A stretch of DNA of 64,000 nt, taken from Shewanella sp. NFH-SH190041. Lineage in GTDB: Bacteria; Pseudomonadota; Gammaproteobacteria; Enterobacterales; Shewanellaceae. The stretch lies in contig NZ_AP026070.1 in assembly GCF_024363255.1 (NCBI RefSeq), positions 372,001 through 436,000 of the forward strand, in the 5' to 3' direction. This document shows positions 56,311 to 64,000 of the stretch, one piece after another. The notes under the pieces are model-generated. The model had not been told where the DNA came from, did no database searches, and saw only the letters and a list, made by a program, of their open reading frames with translations. The translations under genes were made by a program, and so were the position numbers. The first letter of the stretch is position 1. The number at the start of each line of letters is the position of its first letter.

Positions 56311-59300
56311 TTACTGAGCTTGCGTATCAGTACTTTTTGTCGCGGCGATAGCAACAGGTTGGTTTTCATCAAATACCGGCAGCGGTTTGTGACGCTCTGC
56401 CAAGAAGGTATAGACCACAGGCAGCACAAACAGGGTAAAGATAGTGCCGACCCCAAGGCCTGCAACAATCACAATCCCGATATTGAAGCGGGCTGCAGCC
56501 CCGGCGCCAGACGCAAACAGCAGTGGGATCAAGCCGGCAATCATCGCCGCAGTGGTCATCAGAATCGGTCGTAAACGCACAGCTGCTGCATGTTTGATCG
56601 CATCCATCTTACTGGCACCATGCAGTACCTGTTCTTCTCTGGCTACCTCACACATCAAGATACCGTGTTTGGAAATCAAGCCAACTAAGGTGATCAGCCC
56701 CACCTGGGTATAGATGTTCAGTGATGTCAGGCCAAAGACATGGGTCCAGCCCAGTGCAATCAGTGCACCACTGATTGCCATAGGCACAGATACCAGGATA
56801 ACCAAGGGGTCACGCACACTTTCAAACTGACTTGCCAGTACCAGGAAGATAATGGCTAGCGCCAGACCAAAGGTGACATACAGGGCATCGCCTTCTTCAA
56901 CAAACTGACGGGCTTCCCCCATAAAGTTGTAGTTATAGCCCTTCGGTAGATCCTGCTTACCTATGGTTTCCAGGAAGTTGATCGCATCGCCCATGGCGAC
57001 GCCAGGAGCAGGCACTGCCCCCACTGTGATTGAGTTCATTTGGTTAAAATGCGGGAGTGAGCGGGGCTCAGATACCACTTGAATATCAACCAAACTGGAC
57101 AGTGGGATGGACTTGCCGTCAGCCGCTTTCAGATAGTATTTCGACAGATCTTCAGGTGTTGAACGCAGTTCACGTTTCACCTGTGGGATCACCTCATAAG
57201 AGCGACCATCAATGCTGACCCGGTTGACATAACCATCTGTCATCATGGTGCTGAGTGTTGCGCCGATATCCTGCATCGTGATGCCATATACCCCGGCTAA
57301 ATCCCGGTTGATATGGATCTTCATGGTGCCTGAGTCATATTTCAGGTTGATTTCGGAGTACACAAACAGCGGGCTCTTTTTCACTTTCTCCAGCACGTTG
57401 GAGCCGATTTGGAAAATGCTTTCAAATGAGTTAGAGCTGGTGATAACAAACTGAACGGGCAGGCCACCAGATGCCCCCGGCAATGCCGGCATCTGGAAGG
57501 TGGTTACCGCCATGCCCGGTACTTCTTTGGCTTGTTTACCAATAATCTGCTGCATCTGGGCTTGGCTCTTATCCCGCTGGCTCCAAGGCACCAATGGGGC
57601 AATCCCCATGGCCTGGTTGGAACTTGGGATACCGATAAAGGCCAGTGAACCGGCAGATTCGGGTTGAGCCTTAATAATGTCGGTCACCAGTTTCATGTTG
57701 TTTTGGATATAGTCCAGGTTAGCGCTCGATGGCGCGGTACCCAGCATCATCACCACCCCATTATCCTCATTCGGGGCAAGTTGAGACGGAATATCCTTAA
57801 ACATGATGGGCAGTGAGGCCAGTACGATGAGGGCGAAGACAATAATGACAGGTCGCTTCTGCATGACGGCATCGAGTGCTAGCGCATATTTGTGCTGCAG
57901 TTTTTCCAGGAAATTTTCCACGCCACGCTCAAAGGCGTTGGGTTGGCTATTTTCCTTGAGCAGTTTGGAGCACATCATAGGTGACAGGGTCAGGGCAACA
58001 ATACCGGAAATAAAGACCGAGCCTGCGAGGGTTAACGCGAACTCTTTAAACAGGGCTCCAGTTACCCCGCCCATCAAGGCAATAGGCGCATAAACTGCCG
58101 CCAGTGTGATGGTCATAGAAATAACGGGGACTGCGATTTCCCGGGTACCGATAATAGCCGCCCGAAATGGTGATTCCCCGGCTTTAATATGCCTATCGAC
58201 GTTTTCCACCACCACAATGGCATCATCCACCACCAAACCGATGGCGAGCACCATGGCCAGTAGCGTCATCAGGTTGAGGGTGAAACCAAACATCTGCATC
58301 ACCAGCGCCACACCGATCAGAGACAGAGGGATGGTGATAATCGGAATCACAACTGCCCGCAGTGATCCCATAAATAGCATCACTACCACGATCACGATAA
58401 CGGCCGCTTCAATAATCGTCTTGGCTACTTCGTGGATAGACTCATCAATCGCTAACGATGCGTCATAGAGGATCTCGGCCTTCATCGCTGGCGGCAGGTT
58501 GCGTTTGATTTCCGGTAACATCGCCCGGGCATCGGCTGCCACAGTTAATGGGTTGGCCGTTGGGGTAACATCTAGGCCGACAACAACGGCTTCCTTACCA
58601 TCAGCTAAAGCACGGTAAACATCATGGCTTTTTGCCAAGGTCACTTTGGCAATATCACCTAAGCGCACCACCATGCCATCTTTACTGCCAATCACTAGGT
58701 TTTCTAATGCATCAACGGTTGCCACCTGGGTATCGGCGGTACCATTGAGCAGGGTAAAGTAAGAGTTAGTCTGTCCAACAGCACTTTGGTAGTTGTTTGC
58801 CTGCAATACGTGCAAAAGGTCGGTGGCGGTAATATTGTACGCCCCCATTTTGGCCGGCTCAGGCCAGATCCTCAGGGCATAAGGGGTACCACCGTACAGG
58901 TTAACGTTGGATATACCATTAATGGTGAACAGCTGCGGCTTAACTACCCGTTCCAGATAATCAGTGATTTGGCTGGAATTGAGCTTGTCACTGGAAAAGG
59001 AGATATACAGGGTGGAGGTTTGGGAGCCGGTGGACATGGTCACGGTCGGATCCTGGGCCTCTTTGGGTAGCTTGGAGGCTACCGAGTTGATTTTGGCTAA
59101 TACATCAGCCAGTGCACCATTGGGATCGGTATTGAGCTTCATATAAACAGAGATACTGGAGGTCCCCAGAAAACTCTCGGATGTCATAAAGTCAACATTG
59201 TCCACCTGAGCCAGCGCTTGCTCCAGTGGCTGGGTAATAAAGCCCTGGATTAGGTTAGCGTCGGCACCATAATAGGCGGTGGAAACCTTGATCACCGTAT

Positions 59301-59424
59301 TGGTCATCTTGGGGTATTCACGTACCTGCATCCCAGTCAGGGCATGGATACCCAAGATCAACAGCAGTACGCTGATCGCCCCGGCTAACACCGGGCGCTT
59401 GATAAAGATGTCAGTAAATCGCAT
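56311..59424 (-). CDS. RND multidrug efflux permease (HAE-1 family)
   Basis: The 1037-residue protein is an AcrB/MexF-type drug exporter: MRFTDIFIKRPVLAGAISVL at the start, 12 helices in two repeats, and the proton-relay aspartates in GLVVDDAIVVVENVDRH around 400. It starts 12 bp after the adaptor gene ends. By sequence feel it is nearer MexI/VexD-like pumps than AcrB, but the subtype and drugs cannot be fixed. No outer-membrane factor is encoded next to it, so a distant TolC is expected. Confidence 0.92.
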   Translation of the reverse strand: MRFTDIFIKRPVLAGAISVLLLILGIHALTGMQVREYPKMTNTVIKVSTAYYGADANLIQGFITQPLEQALAQVDNVDFMTSESFLGTSSISVYMKLNTDPNGALADVLAKINSVASKLPKEAQDPTVTMSTGSQTSTLYISFSSDKLNSSQITDYLERVVKPQLFTINGISNVNLYGGTPYALRIWPEPAKMGAYNITATDLLHVLQANNYQSAVGQTNSYFTLLNGTADTQVATVDALENLVIGSKDGMVVRLGDIAKVTLAKSHDVYRALADGKEAVVVGLDVTPTANPLTVAADARAMLPEIKRNLPPAMKAEILYDASLAIDESIHEVAKTIIEAAVIVIVVVMLFMGSLRAVVIPIITIPLSLIGVALVMQMFGFTLNLMTLLAMVLAIGLVVDDAIVVVENVDRHIKAGESPFRAAIIGTREIAVPVISMTITLAAVYAPIALMGGVTGALFKEFALTLAGSVFISGIVALTLSPMMCSKLLKENSQPNAFERGVENFLEKLQHKYALALDAVMQKRPVIIVFALIVLASLPIMFKDIPSQLAPNEDNGVVMMLGTAPSSANLDYIQNNMKLVTDIIKAQPESAGSLAFIGIPSSNQAMGIAPLVPWSQRDKSQAQMQQIIGKQAKEVPGMAVTTFQMPALPGASGGLPVQFVITSSNSFESIFQIGSNVLEKVKKSPLFVYSEINLKYDSGTMKIHINRDLAGVYGITMQDIGATLSTMMTDGYVNRVSIDGRSYEVIPQVKRELRSTPEDLSKYYLKAADGKSIPLSSLVDIQVVSEPRSLPHFNQMNSITVGAVPAPGVAMGDAINFLETIGKQDLPKGYNYNFMGEARQFVEEGDALYVTFGLALAIIFLVLASQFESVRDPLVILVSVPMAISGALIALGWTHVFGLTSLNIYTQVGLITLVGLISKHGILMCEVAREEQVLHGASKMDAIKHAAAVRLRPILMTTAAMIAGLIPLLFASGAGAAARFNIGIVIVAGLGVGTIFTLFVLPVVYTFLAERHKPLPVFDENQPVAIAATKSTDTQAQ

Positions 59425-59436
59425 CAGCCTCTCCCG

Positions 59437-60555
59437 TTACAGTGCCGGCATGGCGGCGGGTAGCTGCAGCGCATTGCTCTGGACAATATTGACCTTGCTG
59501 TCATTACTCAGTCGTACCAGACCTGATGTGACAATTTCATCACCGGCTTTCAGATCGCCACTGACTAATGCTTCAGCCCCACTGCGCTCCAGTACATTGA
59601 CATTGACCTGTTTCACCCGCAAGGCGGTACCGGTTTTCTCATGGCTTTTATGGATCACATACACAGAGTTGCCATACAGGGCGAAGTTAATCGCAGTTTG
59701 TGGCACAACCAGCTGATCTTTCAGTGTGGGTAATACGATAGCGGCTTTTGCGAACATACCGCTACGCAGTTTGCCATCGGTATTAGGAATGCGGGCCTGA
59801 ACTTGGATCAAACCGCTTTGATAAAACACGGCAGGTTCAATTGCGGCGATTTGCCCTTCAAACACATGATTGGGGTACGCATCAACATTGATATGAACCA
59901 ATTGACCAACATGGATATGGCTCAGTTGAGTCTGAGGCACGGTAAAGCGCATCTTCATCGAGCTGGTATCTTCCAGTCGTACAATATTGGTTCCGATTTG
60001 CAGGTATTGGCCCAAGTTGACGGAGCGGATACCCACAATGCCAGTAAATGGGGCTTTAATTTGGCGCTCATTAATGGTGGCTTTCAGGCTTTCAATATCG
60101 GCTTGCAATGCCATATAGCGGGATTCGGCATTATCCAAATCTTGCTTGGACACAGATTTTTGTCGGTACAGACGCAGCAGGCGATCATAGTCGGCTTTCA
60201 GTGCCGGTAGCTGAACCTGTTTGGCTTTCAGATTGGCCTGTTCTACCTGAGAGTCCAATTGTACTAACAGGGTGCCGGCATTAACATGGGTGCCGTTTTC
60301 AAAGTCGATGGATTTTACGATACCGGAGGATTCATTGGCGATGGTGACGCCTTGATTCGGTTCGATAAAACCGATGGCGTCAATTGTTGGCTGCCATTGT
60401 ACCGGCTCCAGTTTCATTGCTGTGACCGGATAAACTGCTTCTGGCATATTAGTAATTGCTTCTTTGGTTTTTTGTTGGATAAACCAGTTAAAACCGATGA
60501 CCGAACCAAAGGCCAGTAAGGCAATGATCACCATGATCAGAAACCATTTTTTCAT
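59437..60555 (-). CDS. RND efflux periplasmic adaptor
   Basis: The 372-residue membrane fusion protein has an N-terminal membrane anchor (MKKWFLIMVIIALLAFGSVI), two lipoyl half-motifs (ANESSGIVKSIDFENGTHVN around 75 and INERQIKAPFTGIVGIRSVN around 161) flanking a coiled-coil hairpin, and the barrel domain. It bridges the adjacent pump to an outer-membrane channel. It is the first gene of a two-gene operon. Confidence 0.92.
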   Translation of the reverse strand: MKKWFLIMVIIALLAFGSVIGFNWFIQQKTKEAITNMPEAVYPVTAMKLEPVQWQPTIDAIGFIEPNQGVTIANESSGIVKSIDFENGTHVNAGTLLVQLDSQVEQANLKAKQVQLPALKADYDRLLRLYRQKSVSKQDLDNAESRYMALQADIESLKATINERQIKAPFTGIVGIRSVNLGQYLQIGTNIVRLEDTSSMKMRFTVPQTQLSHIHVGQLVHINVDAYPNHVFEGQIAAIEPAVFYQSGLIQVQARIPNTDGKLRSGMFAKAAIVLPTLKDQLVVPQTAINFALYGNSVYVIHKSHEKTGTALRVKQVNVNVLERSGAEALVSGDLKAGDEIVTSGLVRLSNDSKVNIVQSNALQLPAAMPAL

Positions 60556-60925
60556 GTTCTGAGTGCTCCCCCTTGAGAATAACTATGCTGAAAATAGCTA
60601 TTGGTAGAAAAATATGTTGTCTATGGTAGCAAGGGCCAGTTGAATGAAGTCTGACTAAGCAGCCATTTTTACAGCTGTAATATTCTAGGGTACAAGTTAA
60701 CACTTGGGCACATTAAAGAAAAAATACATTTTTCATCTGTTTACCAACTTTTTCAGCCAGTAGTTTAGATTTGGTTTCAACTGTGAACGTAGCGTAAATT
60801 TCCTGGCAACCAGCCCCTAACCTAACGGCTCTATTGAGTCCCTGCAAGCCAGGGATTTCTGCTTCTCGCTGTGCTTTCTGGTAGAATCGACCGCTGATAA
60901 ATTGAAAAGGGTTCCGTATAAATCC
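60556..60925. promoter_or_regulatory. Control region between the RND operon and rep
   Basis: No gene is supported in this 370-bp gap. An inverted repeat CAAGT-TAAC-ACTTG lies at 60693-60706, about 140 bp upstream of the adaptor start, and could be an operator. No regulator gene is adjacent. Confidence 0.4.
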
Positions 60926-62944
60926 ATGAAGTTAAATCCTGCGCAGAATGATGCTGTTCATTATGTTTCCGGCCCTTGTCTGGTGCTGGCGGGTGCCGGT
61001 AGTGGCAAAACCCGGGTGATCATCAACAAGATTGCGTATCTGGTACAGCAGTGCGGCTACAATGCCCGTCATATTGCTGCGGTGACCTTTACCAACAAAG
61101 CCGCTCGGGAAATGAAGGAGCGGGTCGCTCAGTCGATGGGCCGCAAAGAGGCGCGCGGGCTATGGATTTCCACCTTTCATACGCTGGGGTTGGAAATTTT
61201 AAAGCGGGAGCACAAACAGGTGGGGCTCAAAGCCGGTTTCTCTCTGTTTGATGATCAAGACACGCTGGCACTGCTGAAGGAACTGACCGAAAAAGAGCTG
61301 CAGGAAGATAAAGATTTGCTGCGTTTGCTGGCCACGGCCATCTCCAACTGGAAGGGAGCTTTGGTGGTCCCGGAACGCGCGGCGAAAATTGCCCGGGGTG
61401 AGCAGGAGCAATTGTTTGCTTTGTTATATCAGCGCTATGCCCAACATATGAAGGCGTACAATGCGCTGGATTTTGATGATTTGATCCTGCTGCCAACATT
61501 GTTACTGCGTCACAATGAGGTGGTGCGGGAAAAATGGCAAAGCCGGATCCGTTATCTGTTGGTGGATGAATATCAGGATACCAATACCAGTCAGTATGAA
61601 TTGGTGAAACTATTGGTCGGTGATCGAGCCCGTTTTACCGTGGTGGGTGATGATGACCAATCTATTTATTCCTGGCGCGGGGCGAAACCGCAAAATTTGG
61701 TGTTACTGGGACAGGACTTCCCTGCGCTCAAGCTGATTAAGTTGGAGCAGAATTATCGCTCTAGTCAGCGTATTTTGCATGCGGCGAATATTTTGATTGC
61801 CAATAACCCCCATGTATATGACAAAGCACTGTTCAGCCAGTTAGGCCAGGGTGAACCACTGCGGGTGTTGATGGCGGCCAATGAAGAGCAGGAAGCTGAG
61901 CGGGTGGTGGCTGAGATTATTCGCCACAAATTTGTTAACCGTACCCGGTTTGGGGACTATGCGGTATTGTACCGCGGCAATCATCAGTCACGGCTGTTGG
62001 AGCGGGCACTGATGACGAACCGTATCCCCTACAAGCTCAGTGGCGGCACGTCGTTTTTTGCCCGCGCTGAAGTGAAAGATATTATGGCGTATCTGCGTCT
62101 GGTGGTGAATCCCGATGACGATAATGCTTTTCTGCGGGTAGTCAATTTGCCTAAGCGGGGCATAGGCCCGGCCACGCTGGAACGGTTGGGTAACTTTGCT
62201 AATCATAAACATATCTCGATGTTTGAGGCGCTGTTTCATCCTGATCTGAACCATGAGTTGGCCCCCTCCGCGATGGCGGCACTATACGATTTCGGGCGCT
62301 TTATTGTTGATACCGGAGAAATTGCCAAACGGGGTGAAGGGGTCGATGCGATCAAGCAGTTGATCCGTAATATCCGTTATGAAGATTACCTGTACGAAAC
62401 CAGCACCAGCGCCAAAGCGGCAGAAATGCGGATGAAAAATATCTCCGAGTTGTACCGCTGGGTAACCGAGATGCTTAACGGTGATGATTTGGATGAACCT
62501 ATGACCTTGCCCGAAGTCGTCACCCGATTGACATTACGGGATATGATGGAACGTAATCAGGAAGATGAAGGTGGCGATCAGGTGCAGTTGATGACGCTGC
62601 ATGCTTCCAAAGGCTTGGAGTTTCCTTATGTCTTTATGGTGGGAATGGAAGAACGGATTTTGCCGCACCAAACCAGCATAGATGAAGACAATGTCGATGA
62701 AGAGCGTCGTTTAGCCTATGTGGGGATCACCCGGGCACAAAAAGAGCTCTGGTTTGTGATGTGTCGGGAGCGGCGCCAATTTGGTGAAACGCTGCGCTGT
62801 GAACCGAGCCGTTTTCTAGCTGAGTTGCCCCAAGATGACCTCGTATGGGAAAACCGTCAGACTCCGAAAACACCGGAGCAGCGGATGCAGACCGGTAAGG
62901 CTAATATCTCCAATTTGCGCGCCATGCTGAATAAAGGTAATTGA
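60926..62944 (+). CDS. rep: ATP-dependent DNA helicase Rep
   Basis: The 672-residue SF1A helicase matches E. coli Rep (673 residues) along its length: Walker [14 protein letters not shown] near residue 22, [13 protein letters not shown], Walker [17 protein letters not shown] around 213, [13 protein letters not shown] and [20 protein letters not shown] around 558. It moves 3' to 5' and clears proteins ahead of replication forks. The ATG at 60926 gives the family start [20 protein letters not shown]; a TTG at 60902 is less likely. Confidence 0.96.
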   Translation: MKLNPAQNDAVHYVSGPCLVLAGAGSGKTRVIINKIAYLVQQCGYNARHIAAVTFTNKAAREMKERVAQSMGRKEARGLWISTFHTLGLEILKREHKQVGLKAGFSLFDDQDTLALLKELTEKELQEDKDLLRLLATAISNWKGALVVPERAAKIARGEQEQLFALLYQRYAQHMKAYNALDFDDLILLPTLLLRHNEVVREKWQSRIRYLLVDEYQDTNTSQYELVKLLVGDRARFTVVGDDDQSIYSWRGAKPQNLVLLGQDFPALKLIKLEQNYRSSQRILHAANILIANNPHVYDKALFSQLGQGEPLRVLMAANEEQEAERVVAEIIRHKFVNRTRFGDYAVLYRGNHQSRLLERALMTNRIPYKLSGGTSFFARAEVKDIMAYLRLVVNPDDDNAFLRVVNLPKRGIGPATLERLGNFANHKHISMFEALFHPDLNHELAPSAMAALYDFGRFIVDTGEIAKRGEGVDAIKQLIRNIRYEDYLYETSTSAKAAEMRMKNISELYRWVTEMLNGDDLDEPMTLPEVVTRLTLRDMMERNQEDEGGDQVQLMTLHASKGLEFPYVFMVGMEERILPHQTSIDEDNVDEERRLAYVGITRAQKELWFVMCRERRQFGETLRCEPSRFLAELPQDDLVWENRQTPKTPEQRMQTGKANISNLRAMLNKGN

Positions 62945-63082
62945 TTTTAACCACTGGATTTATCCATTGTTGGTAGCAAAGATGTCGCATCACATCGGTT
63001 TACTCAGAATGTGCTGCGGCATGTTTGCTGTTTAACACCTTTGCGTATGTGAAATACGATTTCACAGAATGTTGATATCAGT

Positions 63083-64000
63083 TCAAGCAATGTGTAATTG
63101 AGGATGGCTGTAGCTGCTATGGCCAAGCGCGGGTCCTTGCCCCCATTGAATGCCGATGTCAATAAAGGCTTGCTGTTGCGCGGTAGAGGTGATGCCGGTG
63201 CAAAAAACCTGTAAATCTAATGCAGAAGCTGCCAGAAAACAGGCTTTGACCAGTTTAAGGTGGCGCGGACTGTCTAAATGGGTAGCGAAGCAGGGATCCA
63301 ATTTTAATGCGGTGACGGGCAGAAATGACAGACTGGCCAGTGCGCTGAAACTGGTGCCATAACTACTGATGCCAAGATTAACCCCGGTTTTACTTAGTGC
63401 ATCAAAACTACAAACATGATGTTCACTGTCTTGCACTAGAGCCTGCTCATCAAAAAATAGCCACAATTTTGACAAGGGTATATCACTGCTGACCAGTTGA
63501 TGACACAGTTGTTTACGGCTGTGGGGTTGGCGCAGAGATTCGGCACTCAAGGTTAAATGAAGTGGTAGATTAGACGGTTGGATGGGCCATTCATTGATAA
63601 GCAGGCTTATTGCCAAGTTGTCTAGCTCTTTGCGCAGTCCATTCTGTTCCGCCAACGTGTGGAGCCTAAGCTGATGAATATGCCCCAGTGTGGGATGTTC
63701 CCAATAGAGTTTGGCTTCTTGGGCAATAATTTTATTGCCGTTTAACTTATATATAGGCAGATACTGCATTTTGATTTGTCCTGCCGCTAATGCCGGGGCC
63801 AATTCATCTGCCAATTCTCCATCACCACTACGGGGTGATGGCCTGAGCGGGTCAAAAATCACAAAACAGCCTTTGCCCTTGGCTTTAGCTTGATACATAG
63901 CGTTATCAGCGTTTTTGAGTAAGGTTTCGCTACTATCTTGGGGGGTAGCGATGGCAATGCCGATGCTGGCACCAGAACGGAATTTTTGCCCACTTAGTTC
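63083..64000 (-). CDS. GGDEF-EAL protein with degenerate EAL domain (partial)
   Basis: The frame is open to the window end, so the N-terminal part is missing. The first residues seen (SIGIAIATPQDSSETLLKNA and DNAMYQAKAKGKG) are the end of a GGDEF domain. An EAL domain follows but its catalytic motifs are lost: EAK for EAL (in QEAKLYWEHP), LTLS where NVS is usual, FFDEQ for the LTES/LEIT motif, and GISSYGTSFSA for DDFGTGYSS. It is therefore unlikely to hydrolyse cyclic di-GMP and may only bind it, or act through partners. An in-frame ATG at 63898 lies inside the GGDEF domain and is not the start. Confidence 0.87.
   Translation of the reverse strand, partial: ELSGQKFRSGASIGIAIATPQDSSETLLKNADNAMYQAKAKGKGCFVIFDPLRPSPRSGDGELADELAPALAAGQIKMQYLPIYKLNGNKIIAQEAKLYWEHPTLGHIHQLRLHTLAEQNGLRKELDNLAISLLINEWPIQPSNLPLHLTLSAESLRQPHSRKQLCHQLVSSDIPLSKLWLFFDEQALVQDSEHHVCSFDALSKTGVNLGISSYGTSFSALASLSFLPVTALKLDPCFATHLDSPRHLKLVKACFLAASALDLQVFCTGITSTAQQQAFIDIGIQWGQGPALGHSSYSHPQLHIA

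Overview
The window is chromosomal DNA of a gammaproteobacterium that is almost certainly a Shewanella. The strongest marker is a complete CymA, the tetraheme menaquinol dehydrogenase typical of that genus. The gene orders lexA/plsB, rsmD/ftsYEX/rpoH, menDHCE, ilvY/ilvC and ilvLGMDA, and the high identity of many proteins to E. coli relatives (Mtr, AdiA, IlvD, Rep), agree. The species cannot be named from the sequence. No prophage, complete insertion sequence, CRISPR array or rRNA was seen.

Layout. 1-4.2 kb: start of lexA with two SOS boxes, divergent plsB, a tryptophan permease (mtr) and tRNA-Gly(CCC). 4.2-8.4 kb: a divergent pair of PotE-type amino acid/polyamine antiporter and AdiA-type arginine decarboxylase. 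8.6-10.5 kb: a two-domain VOC protein and a secreted RNase T2. 10.5-11.4 kb: no protein gene, but several hairpins, two of them terminators on the minus strand. 11.4-17.4 kb: a leftward copper/silver efflux operon (Cys-rich secreted protein, four-repeat heavy-metal-binding protein, CusB, CusA). 18 kb: cymA. 18.6-24.7 kb: DUF1145, rsmD, ftsY with a very long repeat region, ftsE, ftsX, rpoH. 24.8-29.9 kb: menE, menC, menH and menD as an overlapping leftward operon, preceded by an FNR/CRP-like site and a strong terminator on the operon's strand. 30.5-32.6 kb: a LysR regulator, a MITE and a small membrane protein. 32.8-36.9 kb: comM, a GGDEF protein and ytfL/paeA. 37-45.8 kb: branched-chain amino acid synthesis (ilvY, ilvC, attenuator leader ilvL, ilvG, ilvM, ilvD, ilvA). 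46.2-48.6 kb: a class V aminotransferase and lplA. 49-55.6 kb: two chemoreceptors flanking an XRE/DUF2975 pair and an MHS-family transporter. 55.8-63 kb: ubiK, an RND drug efflux pair and rep. The window ends inside a GGDEF-EAL gene.

How genes work together. MenDHCE makes menaquinone precursors and CymA oxidises menaquinol to feed periplasmic reductases, so two halves of one anaerobic respiratory route lie in this window. IlvC, IlvGM, IlvD and IlvA cover isoleucine/valine synthesis up to the 2-keto acids. The final aminotransferase ilvE is absent from the cluster. AdiA with the antiporter forms an acid-consuming decarboxylation and exchange system. CusBA with the secreted Cys-rich proteins handles periplasmic copper or silver, but no outer-membrane channel gene is adjacent.

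The main non-textbook signals are: a family of three ~260-bp TA-flanked inverted-repeat elements (one forming the ilvC stop codon, two flanking the ilvLGMDA block in direct orientation), a 15-residue repeat array in FtsY, a four-copy metal-binding-domain protein with a near-identical 90-bp tandem duplication, and a candidate anaerobically controlled small RNA or attenuator upstream of menD.
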